Shown here in pieces: positions 24,724-36,724 of a stretch of 64,000 nt of DNA (its first letter is position 1; every line of letters starts with the position of its first letter). The DNA comes from Tyto alba (taxonomy: Eukaryota > Chordata > Aves > Strigiformes > Tytonidae). The notes below the pieces were generated by a model. It was given only the letters and a program-made list of their open reading frames with translations. It had not been told where the DNA came from and did no database searches. The translations under genes and the position numbers were made by a program. The stretch is from the NCBI RefSeq assembly GCF_018691265.1, contig NW_024881316.1, positions 21,119,819 to 21,183,818 on the forward strand. Reading direction: 5' to 3'.

Positions 24724-25111
24724 ACATCTCTAGAGGTACACTAAAAAAGCCCCATTTTCAACCAGTGCTAGTTCTTTTATACAGTCCTGCAATACACTCA
24801 GTAGAGATAGAAATGCAAAAAACCTGCTACAAGTATCCACTTTTCCTTGCTAGGTTAATTCTAAGAGTAGCAATCCCCTCAGAAATGTCCTAAGTGTCAA
24901 TACAAAGGCTTCAAATGACATTGACACAAAAAATATTGTAGCAACACATAACCATAATCATGTTCATTCAGCTACTAGACTTGTATGTTAGTGATGGCTT
25001 CTTCTAATGCTTTGGGTTTGTTGTGTTGGGTTTTTTTTTAGTTTTGTTTTTGTTTTTTTTTCTCATAATGTTCATTACCAACATCTCCTTTCTATGATCT
25101 CCAGTCATGGT

Positions 25112-25135
25112 AAAAAAAAAAAAAAAAAAAAAAAA
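25112..25135. repeat. Poly-A tract (24 bp)
   Basis: An uninterrupted A run followed by CCAAACAAAAAAACCCC. Confidence 0.9.
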
Positions 25136-27672
25136 CCAAACAAAAAAACCCCGTAAATTCATCTACAGCTCTTTTCCTACCACGTCTACCATGAATAAAA
25201 GGAGATCTGGCATTTTGTGGGGAGGGAAGGCCTTTTATTAGTCATTTACAATCTGTGAACTTCAACCTGAAAGCTTAACTCTTGACACACAGACATTACT
25301 GAAGTAATCGAGGAACTGAAGGTGTATGCCTGAAAGTAAAATTCTATTCTGGACTCTTTAATTAGATAGAACATTCATAGTTAATGAATGGATTTATTTA
25401 TCTTGGCAAAATACAGAAGTCTAAATTGTCCTTGCTGTAACTGGAACATTATCTGGGGAAGGTATTATTTATAAAATCTTTAATGCTTCTCCTTGTTGTA
25501 TATTATACCTTGTAGAGTTCCTCATTAGTGGAGGCTCAAGTTTTCAACATAGATCAGTTTTCCTCATTATTATGTTATACTTTGTCATTCCAAGAGGTTT
25601 TTAACTCCTTCTTCAAAAACATCCTAATCATTTGCCATTGCACACTCAGTTATCTTAGTCTGCCTCATGCATTAGTCAATTGTTAGCAAAAGTAGTTCTT
25701 GTATTTTAGAAAGTCTTCTTTGTGGAAAAAATGCATGCTAAGATTTCATAAACAACCTCCTTTGGTTCATATATAGCCCAATCAAAAAAAAAAAAAAAAT
25801 TCTCAAACAAAAGACTTGCTTATTCCTTCGTCCTTCCTTTCCACTCCGAGTCAAAATTTTTACGATACAGAATCTACATTCTTAGCTACTATAGACAAAG
25901 GATTAAAGACATGACTTGATGAGGACTGACACAGTTTAATCCTTCATGCTATAACTTGCATCAAAAATTTAGTCATCCAGCTCTTTTAAGCTAGTCCTGC
26001 AATTTCTAGCTCTATGTTAAGCATGAGGAGAAACACACATGCCACCAACAGGTTTTACTGTTTTACCTGGGATAGACAAAGATTTAGGAGTCCAATCTAT
26101 ATATTCACAACATACCTTAAAACCTTATGTTGTCAAAGGAAAGAGATTAAAACTTTCAGGACTCTTACCACATAATGTTTTAAATATTTACCAGTTTATG
26201 ATTCACAATCCATAAATGCCTTTGTTTTTTCACTGCTGATTTAAAAGTCATTAGGAAAACTAGATCAGCTGTATGATGTAAATCTGTGCTGTAAATTTTT
26301 ATGATTAGTAATACAAACCCTATTCTTGGTTGTTAATTTTACAAATTTTTTTCTTCTCTCTCACATCTTAGTTGTCCTTTTTGATCACATGTTGGAAAGG
26401 TATATTTATTAAACAGTTTTCTATTCCCACCCTTTTTGCTTGGAATTAAACAACATATGTAAGATAGAAAATCATGGGACAGAGAACATCCTGCATCACT
26501 GCAAGCTGAAAGACTGATAGCAGTATTTGCATATTTGGGTATTATGACATCCTTATCATAGACTGTAATTTTTTTACATTTAAGATAACATGCCTAATTT
26601 TAGCCACGTGGAGGCCAAGATCCTTCAGGAGTTCTCTACGGTGTTAGAAGAGGAGATCTAATGGTAAAGCTTTCCAGTCATTATAAGCATCAGAACTCAA
26701 CTTTCACTTTCATGGAATATGTAGAAATAGCACTTTTAAACTCATGACTTTTTGGAATTTGAAATTAGTGAATTTAAGGGACTTCTTTCACGCATATGTG
26801 CAAAAAAGAGTATTACATGGTTTGCTTCATGAAGAACATCATCACATACAGTTTATTTTATATGATATCAAGATAACCATAAACTATTTCAATGCTTAAG
26901 ATATTATTTCTTAGTCTCCGTTTTATAATTTCTTTATATTTCAAATTTATAACAAAGATAGAACTGTTCAACAAGTTAAAAAGAACAGATTTTTGTATAC
27001 TTTCTAACATACAAAATACTATCTTGCTTTGGAAGGAGAAATTAATAACCAAGACTCTCAAGAAATAATGAGACTTGACATTTCATAAAAAGCTTTATTA
27101 GAATTTAGAGAAAAAAATATAAAATAATCTTGCATTTCAGGAAGATTTATACCTAATACAAAAGATAGGCTATCGGGACATATATTAAGTTGCATACACT
27201 AGCTATCTTGTTGCCTTTTATAAAGCCAGCTGGTTTTCAGGACATCTGAAGGAATATTAGTGAAAAGTGCCAATGTCTATAATGTTGCTGTCATTTGTGA
27301 AAGCGTATTGATTGATGTTTTTAGATGAATAAAATAATTATTTATTCTACTTAATGAAATCCACAGAAATAATTATTTATACTAAGTGTCTTCTAATTAT
27401 TTATTTTCTATGGAAGAATTAACATGTTCCAAATCATCAAAATCCCAGTCATTACCAACCAAACTTGATTGCTCAGTGAAATGCATGTGAGATGCCTCCA
27501 GAAGAACAATCCTAAAAGCAGTGGATGAATATGATGAGTGAGTTAATGAGTTTTCTTGAGGAAGTACCTGCTGTCACATTAAAAGTAGTATTTAGACTTT
27601 TTATTGTTTACAACTAAAATACCACGTGGTATAGCTGATTTTCAAATTAATATGACAAAACTCAGAAAGGTC

Positions 27673-27708
27673 TTACCAGCTTTTCACTTCTTACCAGCTT
27701 TTCACTTC
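27673..27708. repeat. Perfect tandem duplication, 18-bp unit, two copies
   Basis: TTACCAGCTTTTCACTTC occurs twice without a mismatch and without a gap, which suggests a young slippage event. Confidence 0.9.
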
Positions 27709-29130
27709 TATACTTTGAGACACTTTAAACCTGTTTAAAAGCCTACTTTTCTCAAAGTATTGCTCCAAAAGAGTAGCCCATAGAAAATGGTCATCATTAT
27801 TCTGCAATATGTGCTTCCCTCCTCCTTCCTGTCCCCAAAAATGCCACCATCCCTAGTAAAATTAGAGAGAGGTTGCTTGGTCACAAAAGACCCGTAACAC
27901 AGTAATGCTCCTATAGTTGGGATTTTCTTATACTGTAGATAACAGGCTTTATTGCAATATGTATTTACATGGGAAAAAATAGAACAACAGTCTTCAATTA
28001 CTGGGTGTAGCTAAAGAAGTGGGATCTTAATAGAAAGACTTCAGAAAGCCAAGGTAAAATCTTGACTGTTGAAATGATATGGATTTTGTTGGTTGATTAC
28101 AGTGAATCATGTGAACAAACCAAGATGAGTGTAGATTTGAAAAAGAGCTTACTTTATGAACTGCTAGTTTGGAAGAACTGGAAAAATATCAGAATGCTAA
28201 AATGCTGCCTTGGCTGTCAAACTGCATCTAGTTTCTGTGTATATTTCTTTTTATGTTGGAAAAACAAAACAAAATAAAATAAATCAAAACATTTTAATAG
28301 AAAAAATTGGTTTGGAAAAAATAATCTTTTAGCCAAAATTAAAATAAATAAAAAAGTGGTGTTGCCATAGTGCTTCATTTTCTTTCTTTCGTAGCCTAAA
28401 ATCTCTAATCACATTCCCACAATAAATCATAGTTTTCATGTTTTGGGAGATACGCATTACATCTTCTGAGTCTCATAACTACATCTTTGAAGATGTGGTC
28501 AAGCTTTCTTAACAATTTAAGCCATTTTGATAAAATGATTGAAAGTCAAAATTTAAATCCTGGACCTGACAAAATGACAGAAGTAAATGAAAACCATGGA
28601 TCAGCTAAAGGTGAGCATTTGTCTGAGCAAGCAGTACTGAACAATTGAGAAAAGAGGTTTGGGAAAAATGAAGAGAGTGTGAATACTACCTATAAAGCCC
28701 GGGGTGTAGAACTGACTGAAGTGACGCTAGACTAGCTCGATAGACAGCAGAGAGCCAAATCAGAGGATGGATAGGGGAGTGTGCAGCCATCAGCAGATAG
28801 ATGTGGCGCAGCAGAAGCATGCTAACACTGGAAACACATTCGACTGGAAAAGGTACTAGAGCCAAAGAACCAACACAATAACTTTTCTCCTCAGTAACAA
28901 ATGAGAGAAGAAATATGATATTCTAACAATCTCTGGCAACAGATCAGGTGCACAGAGTTCTGGAACTATGGAAAACAGCAATTTGTCACATGTCTTAGTA
29001 GTCAACTATGGGTATGGCAGCTTGGTTGGAGTTTTTATCTCAATCAAACACATCTAATTGGATCCTTTTTACTGAGGTCCTTTTCCCCCCTCTCTGTCAG
29101 TAATTTTTTCTTTAAAAGTTCAAACTTCTT

Positions 29131-29170
29131 TTTTGGTTTGGTTTGGTTTGGGTTGGGTTGGGTTTTTTTT
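29131..29170. repeat. GGTTT/GGGTT pentanucleotide block
   Basis: Three GGTTT units grade into GGGTT units and a T tract. It is a short microsatellite; the GGGTT part looks telomere-like but lacks the TTAGGG hexamer. Confidence 0.85.
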
Positions 29171-30864
29171 GAGAAATTATTGCCATTTAAGAACACCCCA
29201 AATTCCTTATTTAAGACATCTCTAGACACATACAATCTGTCGTGTCATGTAACTAGCTCCATATGTCACTCAAGTTTCTGCCATTCTATTTCAATTATCA
29301 TTATTATTTTAAAATTTTTTACTTTCTTTTTAAATTCAAAGTAAGAATAACACTTGAGTGCAGATTTTTTAATAAATAAATATAAGACTATGAGCCAGAT
29401 AATGTTGCTGTACTAGGGTTTCTCTTTATTAAAGGGAATAGAACAGGCTCGAAGGATGAGTACACCAACTATATACGGGTCAGAAGTTTCCATGTATTAA
29501 CAGAAAAGATCAACTCACCTTACAACATTTAAAATTGGTTGAATTCTATATTGTTTGCAGCTTGCAGACAGAACTGTTTCTATTTCTATAGTCTTGTTGC
29601 CCTAGAACACCCTCTCTCATTTCCTTGGAAGGTTCTGTCTTGTAATTCAGTTTTACTGGTAAATATACTGGTGTTTTTTTTTCTTTTTATATAAATAATA
29701 GAGAGAAGATCCTGACTATAAAAGATTTATTGTCATTCAAGAGATTGTTCCTCATATCTATATCAATTCCATATACTTTCTTTTAATAAATATAACTAAT
29801 AAACATAACAAGCATATATTTATAATGAGTTATAATATAGACTCATGCTCTCTGCAACAATAAATTAACTGAAAATAGAAATAAAATCAGAAAAAAACAT
29901 GAAACTCCCCCAAAATTCAAATGTTTATATCTTTTTAGTTGTGTATTTTGGTGCTTATCCTTATTAAGAACAGCTTAGAAAAAAAAAAAAAAATTACCAT
30001 TCTACTTTATTGTGTCCTGCACATTAAGAGATGAAACAGGCTGTTAACTAGCCATAGTGAAAAAGCTAAACTAGCCTACTACTCCAGTATTTACTTACAA
30101 TTTGGTCCTACATACATTTCTAAAAGGACGTTAATATTCTTAATGCTAAGGGCATTCATCAAAATGTATTTTATACTGAATTTTGTTCTTTTAGTTGAAT
30201 TTCAATGATTACTTAATTACAGTGTATAATTACCAGACTGTTTAGTAGTCCATCACTCATGAATGATATCAATATTCACAGAATTCAACTGCTATTTGAA
30301 AATATGCAAAGTAACCTCAAGATTTGGTTACCTGGCACACAGATAGGGACTTTAGGATCAATACTCTGACCCTTAATTATTATATAAGATATTTTATCTA
30401 AACACAATGAATTATATTTCAGTGAAACTAAGGATCTAAAGACACATGCATCAGAACAAAGAGCCTAATTCCCAAGGAAGATGCAGGAAGATGCAGGATT
30501 GGACATGGAATGATATAGAAATGTACTAAAATAGTATGCAAATCATGGCATGACATTGCTTTAATAAACACTTTATAGCTAAGTAAATCCTTTCTTTGCT
30601 CTCTTTCTTAAAACTTTTAAGTTTATAGTAACTGGAATTACCATTAAATTAAGACCAAATTGTAATCAAAGTGTTCAGCCATATTTGGAAAGGAAAGTTA
30701 ACTTTCCTTCATTTCTGCCTCAAAAATGTGTGTTAATATCACAAGACAATAACTTCTGTAGAGCCCAAATACAATTCTCAGAGGTATGAGAGAAATTGAG
30801 GTACAGGACAGGGCTAAATTATTTCCACACTGCAGTGATAGTGGAGAGCTGTAATTTAGAGTTG

Positions 30865-30897
<33 letters not shown>

Positions 30898-30899
30898 AA
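30865..30899. repeat. T13-A22 palindromic tract
   Basis: Thirteen T followed directly by twenty-two A. It can fold as a perfect 13-bp A:T hairpin without loop bases and is likely to vary in length between individuals. Confidence 0.9.
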
Positions 30900-31084
30900 C
30901 ATACTGTGTGTATGATTACATGATGTTTTGAAAGAATTTTTGAGGCCACTTTCAACATTTTCATTGTATTTTTTGTCCACACAGACATAGTCTTTTACCT
31001 TGCTGGAAGCATCACTGCTGTTTGTAGACAGACTCATTACTGGGCAGTGTGGTTTTGCATTCTTATGTGGCAGTTTCATTGGCA

Positions 31085-32325
31085 AAAGCCAACACATATT
31101 TATCAAAGGTAAATTGGATTTAACCAACCTGATTGCTTTCAGTGATGAAAGTTTGTACACTGAATGATGGGAGAGCTGTGTTTATCTACCTTTGTTTTCA
31201 GTAAGGCATTTGACCTAGTCTCCCACAACATCCTTGTTGACAAGATGGTTAAGGAACAGATTGGATAGATAGACCCCAACTGGTGGAAAACAACCTATGC
31301 TACTGAGCTCACATGATGGTGGATAATGACTTGAAGTCAAAATGGCAACTATACATGAGTGGATTTACTCAGAGTTCGATACTATTCAATATCTTTCTAG
31401 TCCGTATGGATGATGGGACTGAATATATCATCACCAAGTTTATGGATATCATCAAACTGGGTGGAGAAGTAGATACATCAGACGGAAGAGCACCCATACA
31501 GAGAGATCACAACAGGCTAGAAAACTGGGCCGACAAGAATCACACAAAGTTCAACAAGGTTAAGTGTAAAGTCCTGTAACCGGAATAACCCCAAAGAGCA
31601 CACAAGGTGGGGTCTTTACCCCTACAAGCTCATAGTAGCATATTTCTGGCAGGAAGGCCCTGGTGTTGTGATGGACAGCAAACTGAATTTGAGCCAGTGA
31701 TATGTACCTTAGCAACAAGAAAGACAAGCCATATCCTGGGCTGCAACATCTAGCATATTGTGAGTAGACCAAGGGATGTGGTTACTCAGCTCTACTTGAC
31801 AGTTTTTAGGCAATACCTTGAATGCAATGTCCAGTTATGTTCCTCCCAGCTGAAAAGACACACAGGAAAGTTAACGAGTGTCCCAGAGAGGGTCCTAAAA
31901 TGATCAGAGGATTGGAGAACTGGACATATGAAGAAAGGCTGAAGGGACTGGGTTTGTTCAGATTAGAGAAGAGGCATCTCAAGGGGGATGTAGTCACAGT
32001 TTTCCAATACTTAAAAGGTAGTTGCAGAGAATATCATGGTACTCTCCTCACAATGATGCCCAGTGACAGAAGAGGCAATGGGCATAAGTAACTTCAGGGC
32101 AAATTCTGTATGGATTTAAGAAAAGAAGTCTTCACCATGAGAACAATTCAACATTGAAATAAATTGTCCAGAGAAGTGGTGAAATGTTGGAGTTGCTGGA
32201 AATATCTGACACTTGGTTTGCCAGAGCCCTGATAACCTAATTTAAGGCCCTGCTTTCAACAGAAAGTTGGACCAGATGGTATCCAGAGTTCTCTTCTGAC
32301 CTAGACTTTTCTATTATTCTATACC
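31085..32325 (+). mobile_element. CR1 3' half, old, with broken reverse transcriptase
   Basis: On the + strand a motif-A-like segment is encoded near 31196-31235 (FSKAFDLVSHNI), followed by the frame at 31313-31579 with SILFNIF and FMDIIKLGG. The remaining part follows the CR1 ORF2 C-terminus and 3' UTR, ending near TATTATTCTATA at about 32320. In the second motif the usual FADD/FVDD aspartate pair reads D-I, so the catalytic centre is lost. Many indels make this an old copy, 5'-truncated in front of motif A. The left limit is approximate. Confidence 0.85.
31313..31579 (+). pseudogene. CR1 reverse-transcriptase fragment with lost catalytic aspartate
   Basis: An 88-codon frame covers reverse-transcriptase motifs B and C and the following thumb start (LENWADKNHTKFNKVKCKVL, matching the CR1 pattern of RLENWA followed by KFNK.KCKVL). 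The motif-C aspartate pair is changed to D-I in FMDIIKLGG. The open frame is only a remnant of CR1 ORF2. Confidence 0.8.
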
Positions 32326-34482
32326 ACTAGTTGCATTTAGACATGCTGGTTGCTTACATATAGGATGTGGGCTACTTCTGGATACCAAAGTCTCACAGAA
32401 GTGGGCTGATCTGTGAGAACACATTACATCCAACTTCCCTATAACTTGATTTTATAAAGTAGCATAGACATATCAGATTATTTCAGTATCATTAACTGTA
32501 TAAATAAGGACTTTCTTTCAAGACTAGTTGGGTGAGGAAATCCTCAAAGGGAGACATAGCACTCTTCATCAGCTCTGGTATCTGTTATCTAATATGAAAC
32601 CAATGTAATACAGCACATCAGTTCTGACATCTGTGATACCCTATATCTTTTAAAATTTGTTAAGTCATATGAATTTATTTTGTATCTTGCATCTATCTTG
32701 ATGTGTCTGACATGACATTACTAAATTTATAATCTCTGAAATTAATAGCAAGTTTTTTGTCATGTCAGAATAGAAGCAGAATAGACACAAGGCAATGCTG
32801 GAATTGCACAAAACTGTCAACTTGTTTAGCTTTGGTCAAAATGACAGGAGTATTTACAAATAATATTTTCATGACTGTTGTTTGGTAATAGCTCAATAAC
32901 CAGTTTGGCAGTTGTTTCTTTCCAAATATAGTTGTTAAAATTGATTGAATACTAGTTACTCTTTTAAATATGTTCCTTTGTTTCCTGGAGCTGCAGTACC
33001 ATTGATTATTCATAACCAGTCCTGCAGTCTGAGTACTTTCTGAATATACTCTGAGAATTCAGAGCTCATATAGAGTTAGACTGACACTGGTATGCACAGC
33101 TTCTCCTATGTCAGTTCTTAAAAGATTTTGTGTTTGAGTATATCAACATATACAGATACCACTATGTCCAATTATGTTCTAAAATATATCTCTGGTTACA
33201 GTTCATTACTCAAAAAAATATACAAAACAATTTACTGTATAAAAATAATGAAAGAGGGACATTACTTGCAAATAGTCAATACTCCTTGCAATATCTGCAG
33301 TGGCATACTTCATAGTACTTCATACAATACACTTAATTACATTTTTATTCACTCAGTACATAAATATCTAAGACTCCATTTTCATGAAAGCATTAATAAA
33401 ATTATGAAGTTACTTTTCAGAATTATGTATATAATTAATACATACAATACATAAAAATCATTTTTTCCAGAGTACTGTATTAATTGCAAAAACATGCTGG
33501 AAAGCTATTATAAATTTACAAAATATTATATAGAAATACAAAAAATTATCTGTTGTGAATTTTTAATAGAGCTGGATACCAAATCCATTAGCAATATATT
33601 GCTTGCTGCTCTGATCATTGAATTATAATTATTATGTATTTTAGAATACAGGAGTTGGGTCACTGTCTCACCGATGTCTAAATATAAAATAATTTTATTA
33701 GTTTACCTCACTTGACCATACAGAATTAATTACTCTGGTCTCCAGACAATTTCACTGTAAAAATTACCTCTTGTTGCAGGAATGCTAGTATATAGACAGT
33801 TGAAAGGTGTTATCTTGACCTTTTAAGTATTACATTAAATATTTTGTGAAGAAAGAGTAATTACAATATTTGGTTAGTCTGATAGCACTATTATCTTACA
33901 TACATACACCTATAAATTTTGTAATTCTGTCAATCATTATGCATGACCTAAAAATAATAATTCCATGGCAGTGTACTTAAAGTCTGCGATTTCATCTCAT
34001 AATAGAGATAACGAAATTCTCAGCCCAGCTGTTCAGTTTCATTCTCTGTTTGAAAGAAATCTCTCTTTGTTTGCAGAAGATAAAGGGTAGAAAAGATATT
34101 TTTAGAAGTCAGTTATTGAAATTTAATCTATTAAATAAAACATTCATTTATTTAAAATAAAATCACAAAAATTTTTCCTAGCCAGGCAGTGTGAAAAAAA
34201 TCTAAAGGCAAGGTGTAATTTCTTACAGAATACCCTGTAGACTATATTAAAAAATCAATTTAAATTAAGTTCATTGACTTTTTAATAGTAAGCATGTTAA
34301 GGACAGTACAAATATTATGTAATAATTCAATACTACAAATAAAGGATGGAGGAGGCGTAAAGAATAACCAGGCATAAAGAATAACCAGGCATAAAGGATA
34401 AGCATCATCAATGTGAATAAATCATTTGTTTCATTCTATACCAAGCTATTTCCTTGTGAGGATCTGGTGATCTGACTGTATC
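32326..34482. other. Intron, no gene seen
   Basis: Very AT-rich. A 108-codon + frame at 33128-33454 overlaps a second + frame at 33130-33315 and has the amino-acid make-up expected from AT-rich noncoding DNA. A 17-bp duplication lies at 34358-34396. Confidence 0.5.
34358..34396. repeat. Tandem duplication, 17-bp unit
   Basis: TAAAGAATAACCAGGCA occurs twice in succession, followed by a partial third unit (TAAAGGATA). Confidence 0.88.
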
Positions 34483-34862
34483 TAGAATCATATAATGGTT
34501 TGGGTTGAAAGGGACCTTAAAGATCATCTAGTTCCAATCCCCCTGCCATGGGCAGGGACACCTTCCACTAGACCAGGTTGCTCAAAGCCCCGTCCAACCT
34601 GGCCTTGAACCCTTCTACGGAGGGGGCATCCACAGCTTCTCTGGACAATCTGTTCCAGTGCCTCACTACCCTCACAGGAAAGAATTTCTTCCTAATATCC
34701 AAATCTACCCTCTTTCAGTTTAACACCATTACCCCTTGTTTTATCACTAAGCTCCCTGATAAAGAGTCCCTCCCCATATTTCCTGTAGGCCCGCTTTAAA
34801 TACTGGAAGGCCATTGTAAGGTCTCATCAGAGCCTTCTCTTCTCAAGGCTGAATAACCCCAG
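34483..34862 (-). mobile_element. CR1 3' fragment (CR1-J/Y-like), 5'-truncated
   Basis: The + strand starts TAGAATCATATAATGG, then GTTTGGGTTGAAAGGGACC and ATGGGCAGGGACACCTTCCA, both hallmarks of a young-looking avian CR1 3' region. It continues through the end of ORF2 to about 34862. It is well preserved compared with the other small CR1 pieces. Subfamily naming is by memory of the 3' block and is tentative. Confidence 0.93.
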
Positions 34863-36542
34863 TGTGTGAGTATGCACATTTCATACAAGTATAAATGAAA
34901 AAATATATCCTATAAATATATTAGTAGAGTAGCAATATTTTCCATTGAATTATCTGGGAAATACATTCCATATAAAAAGAGATGATCTAGTTGCAGAAGA
35001 TTCTCTCTTTTTTAATCTTCCATAAAGAGAGACATTTCTCCCCTTTCCCTGTGTCCCAGACCTCCTTTTCCAAAGTGCTAATAAAGAAAGGACCTTTTAC
35101 ATTATTATAAAGTAGGATTTTTTTTTTTTTTCACATTAAGAGTTAAAAATTTGGGGGTTTTAAACAGATTCTGGGGACTCGTGTTTAAGTGACCGTGAGA
35201 ACTGTGAATATCAAGCTCTATGACATCTTTTTTGACTTACAGTGTACTGGGAATTACATTGTTTGTATTCCAGATTCAGTCAAGAAACAACAGGTTTTTT
35301 AGCTGCTACTGGAATTCTGTGACATGATAATGATAATACTGCAGACACCTTCAGTAAGATGAGGTGAATTGCACACTGAAGCTTTCACTCCAGTAATATC
35401 CCAAAGAACATCAGACCTTGTAGATAAGATTTCAGAAACTGGTAGCACATGGATAGTCCCTAATAGCAATCTTGTCAGTTCCCAGTATGAAGTCCTTAGC
35501 CAGAGATGATATTAATTTAATTCAGCTTGAGCTACCTTTCTCTGAAATAGTCATAGATAAACGACATAGCTGCATAGTAAGCAGGGGAAAAGAGGTACTT
35601 TTAGTGAACGATTCATTTCATCATTTTTAGATGTCTATTTTGGATGAAATGAATCACATTAAAAAACTTGCCAAACAGGTTCTTCTCGGAAAATGTCAAT
35701 GCCTCCAAGCAAATAATTTTATCTCTCTGTATCTATCTGAACTGTCTCCTAAGTCTTCATGTGTGTCTGTGTGTGTGTACATAGATATGAAATTATACTT
35801 CAACTTGGACTGCTCTGGGTTTCTAGAGCACTTGAACAGGAGTGCAAAGATAAGGGAGTGTGCAATTTAGCCAATTATTTTAGAGAGTTACAGGGACTGA
35901 GAATGGCTATTCAAAGGAATTTCAAATGATATCCTTTGAGCTATAAGTCCCTTCTTTCATGAATACAACCATAAATCTAACATCTCTGAATAGTGGGAAA
36001 GGAATAAGAATTTATACACATGCCTTTGGGTATGATTTTAAACTGTCTTATAAAGGAAAGTTTTAACTGAAAGGGTTGTTTTAAAATGAGAACACACAGA
36101 GAGGCTTAAAAACTTCTGCTATACCAGTGATAGTTATATCCAGTATATATTAATCTTTTGGATCAACTTAGGAAGAAATTGTAGGAATGAAAGCCTACTG
36201 ACAGCAACATGCAAATAACATAATCTGGTATACTGTGTGGTGTTCCTCATTACCATATAATGAAATTCCAGTACCATTTGAAATATCTGGTGTTTCTCAA
36301 ATTATTATGGAGTCTTATTTCTGTCTTCCCGTTAAAAAGCACACTTTTTCTTACCTCTTTTAAAACACTTGTAGAGGAATACAACCAATCTGTGGTGTAA
36401 TCAGAGCATTGTCGGAATGGGAAGAGTTGATTATTCTTTCTGGAAATGGTTAATTATTTCTTCTGTAAGTAGTGTTCTGATATAACTTCATAAAATGAGT
36501 AAATGTAGGCTTCCTTCTGTATTTTCAGTTTGTACCAATAAT
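34863..36542. other. Intron, no gene seen
   Basis: AT-rich sequence with a short perfect inverted repeat at 35610-35655. The + frame at 35631-35870 has no domain I recognise. Confidence 0.5.
35610..35655. repeat. Perfect 13-bp inverted repeat with 20-bp spacer
   Basis: GATTCATTTCATC (35610-35622) and its exact reverse complement (35643-35655) can form a small hairpin. No terminator, promoter or transposon context was seen. Confidence 0.8.
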
Positions 36543-36712
36543 TTAATTTAGAAGGATATTAAGAGGTCATCTATGTCATCTTCCTGCTCAAAGCATGCCT
36601 AACTTGAAAGTTAGATCAGGTTGCTGAGGAGCTTGTCTAGTCAAGATCTGAAAATCTCCACTGACAGATGCCACAACCTCTTTGAGTCATCTGTTCCAGT
36701 CACTCAGGTATC
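36543..36712 (-). mobile_element. CR1 3' UTR fragment, old
   Basis: The + strand resembles the reversed CR1 3' block: GGTCATCTATGTCATCTTCC, then CTGCTCAAAGCATGCC, GTTAGATCAGGTTGCTGAGG and a final TCTGTTCCAGT. The terminal octamer repeats are lost. It lies head-to-head with the + strand CR1 that starts at about 36725. Confidence 0.82.
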
Positions 36713-36724
36713 AATATTGCATCT

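Larger units (their letters stand above)
24506..31084. other. Intron, no gene seen
   Basis: AT-rich sequence with T and A tracts (24704-24723, 25112-25135), an 18-bp tandem duplication (27673-27708) and a GGTTT/GGGTT block. Open frames at 26858-27061, 28062-28277, 29044-29235 and 30698-31160 run through low-complexity sequence or have no domain. Confidence 0.5.

Noticed and set aside
33128..33454. 108-codon + frame as a gene
   Set aside because: The residues are those expected from AT-rich noncoding DNA, and a second overlapping frame is equally open.
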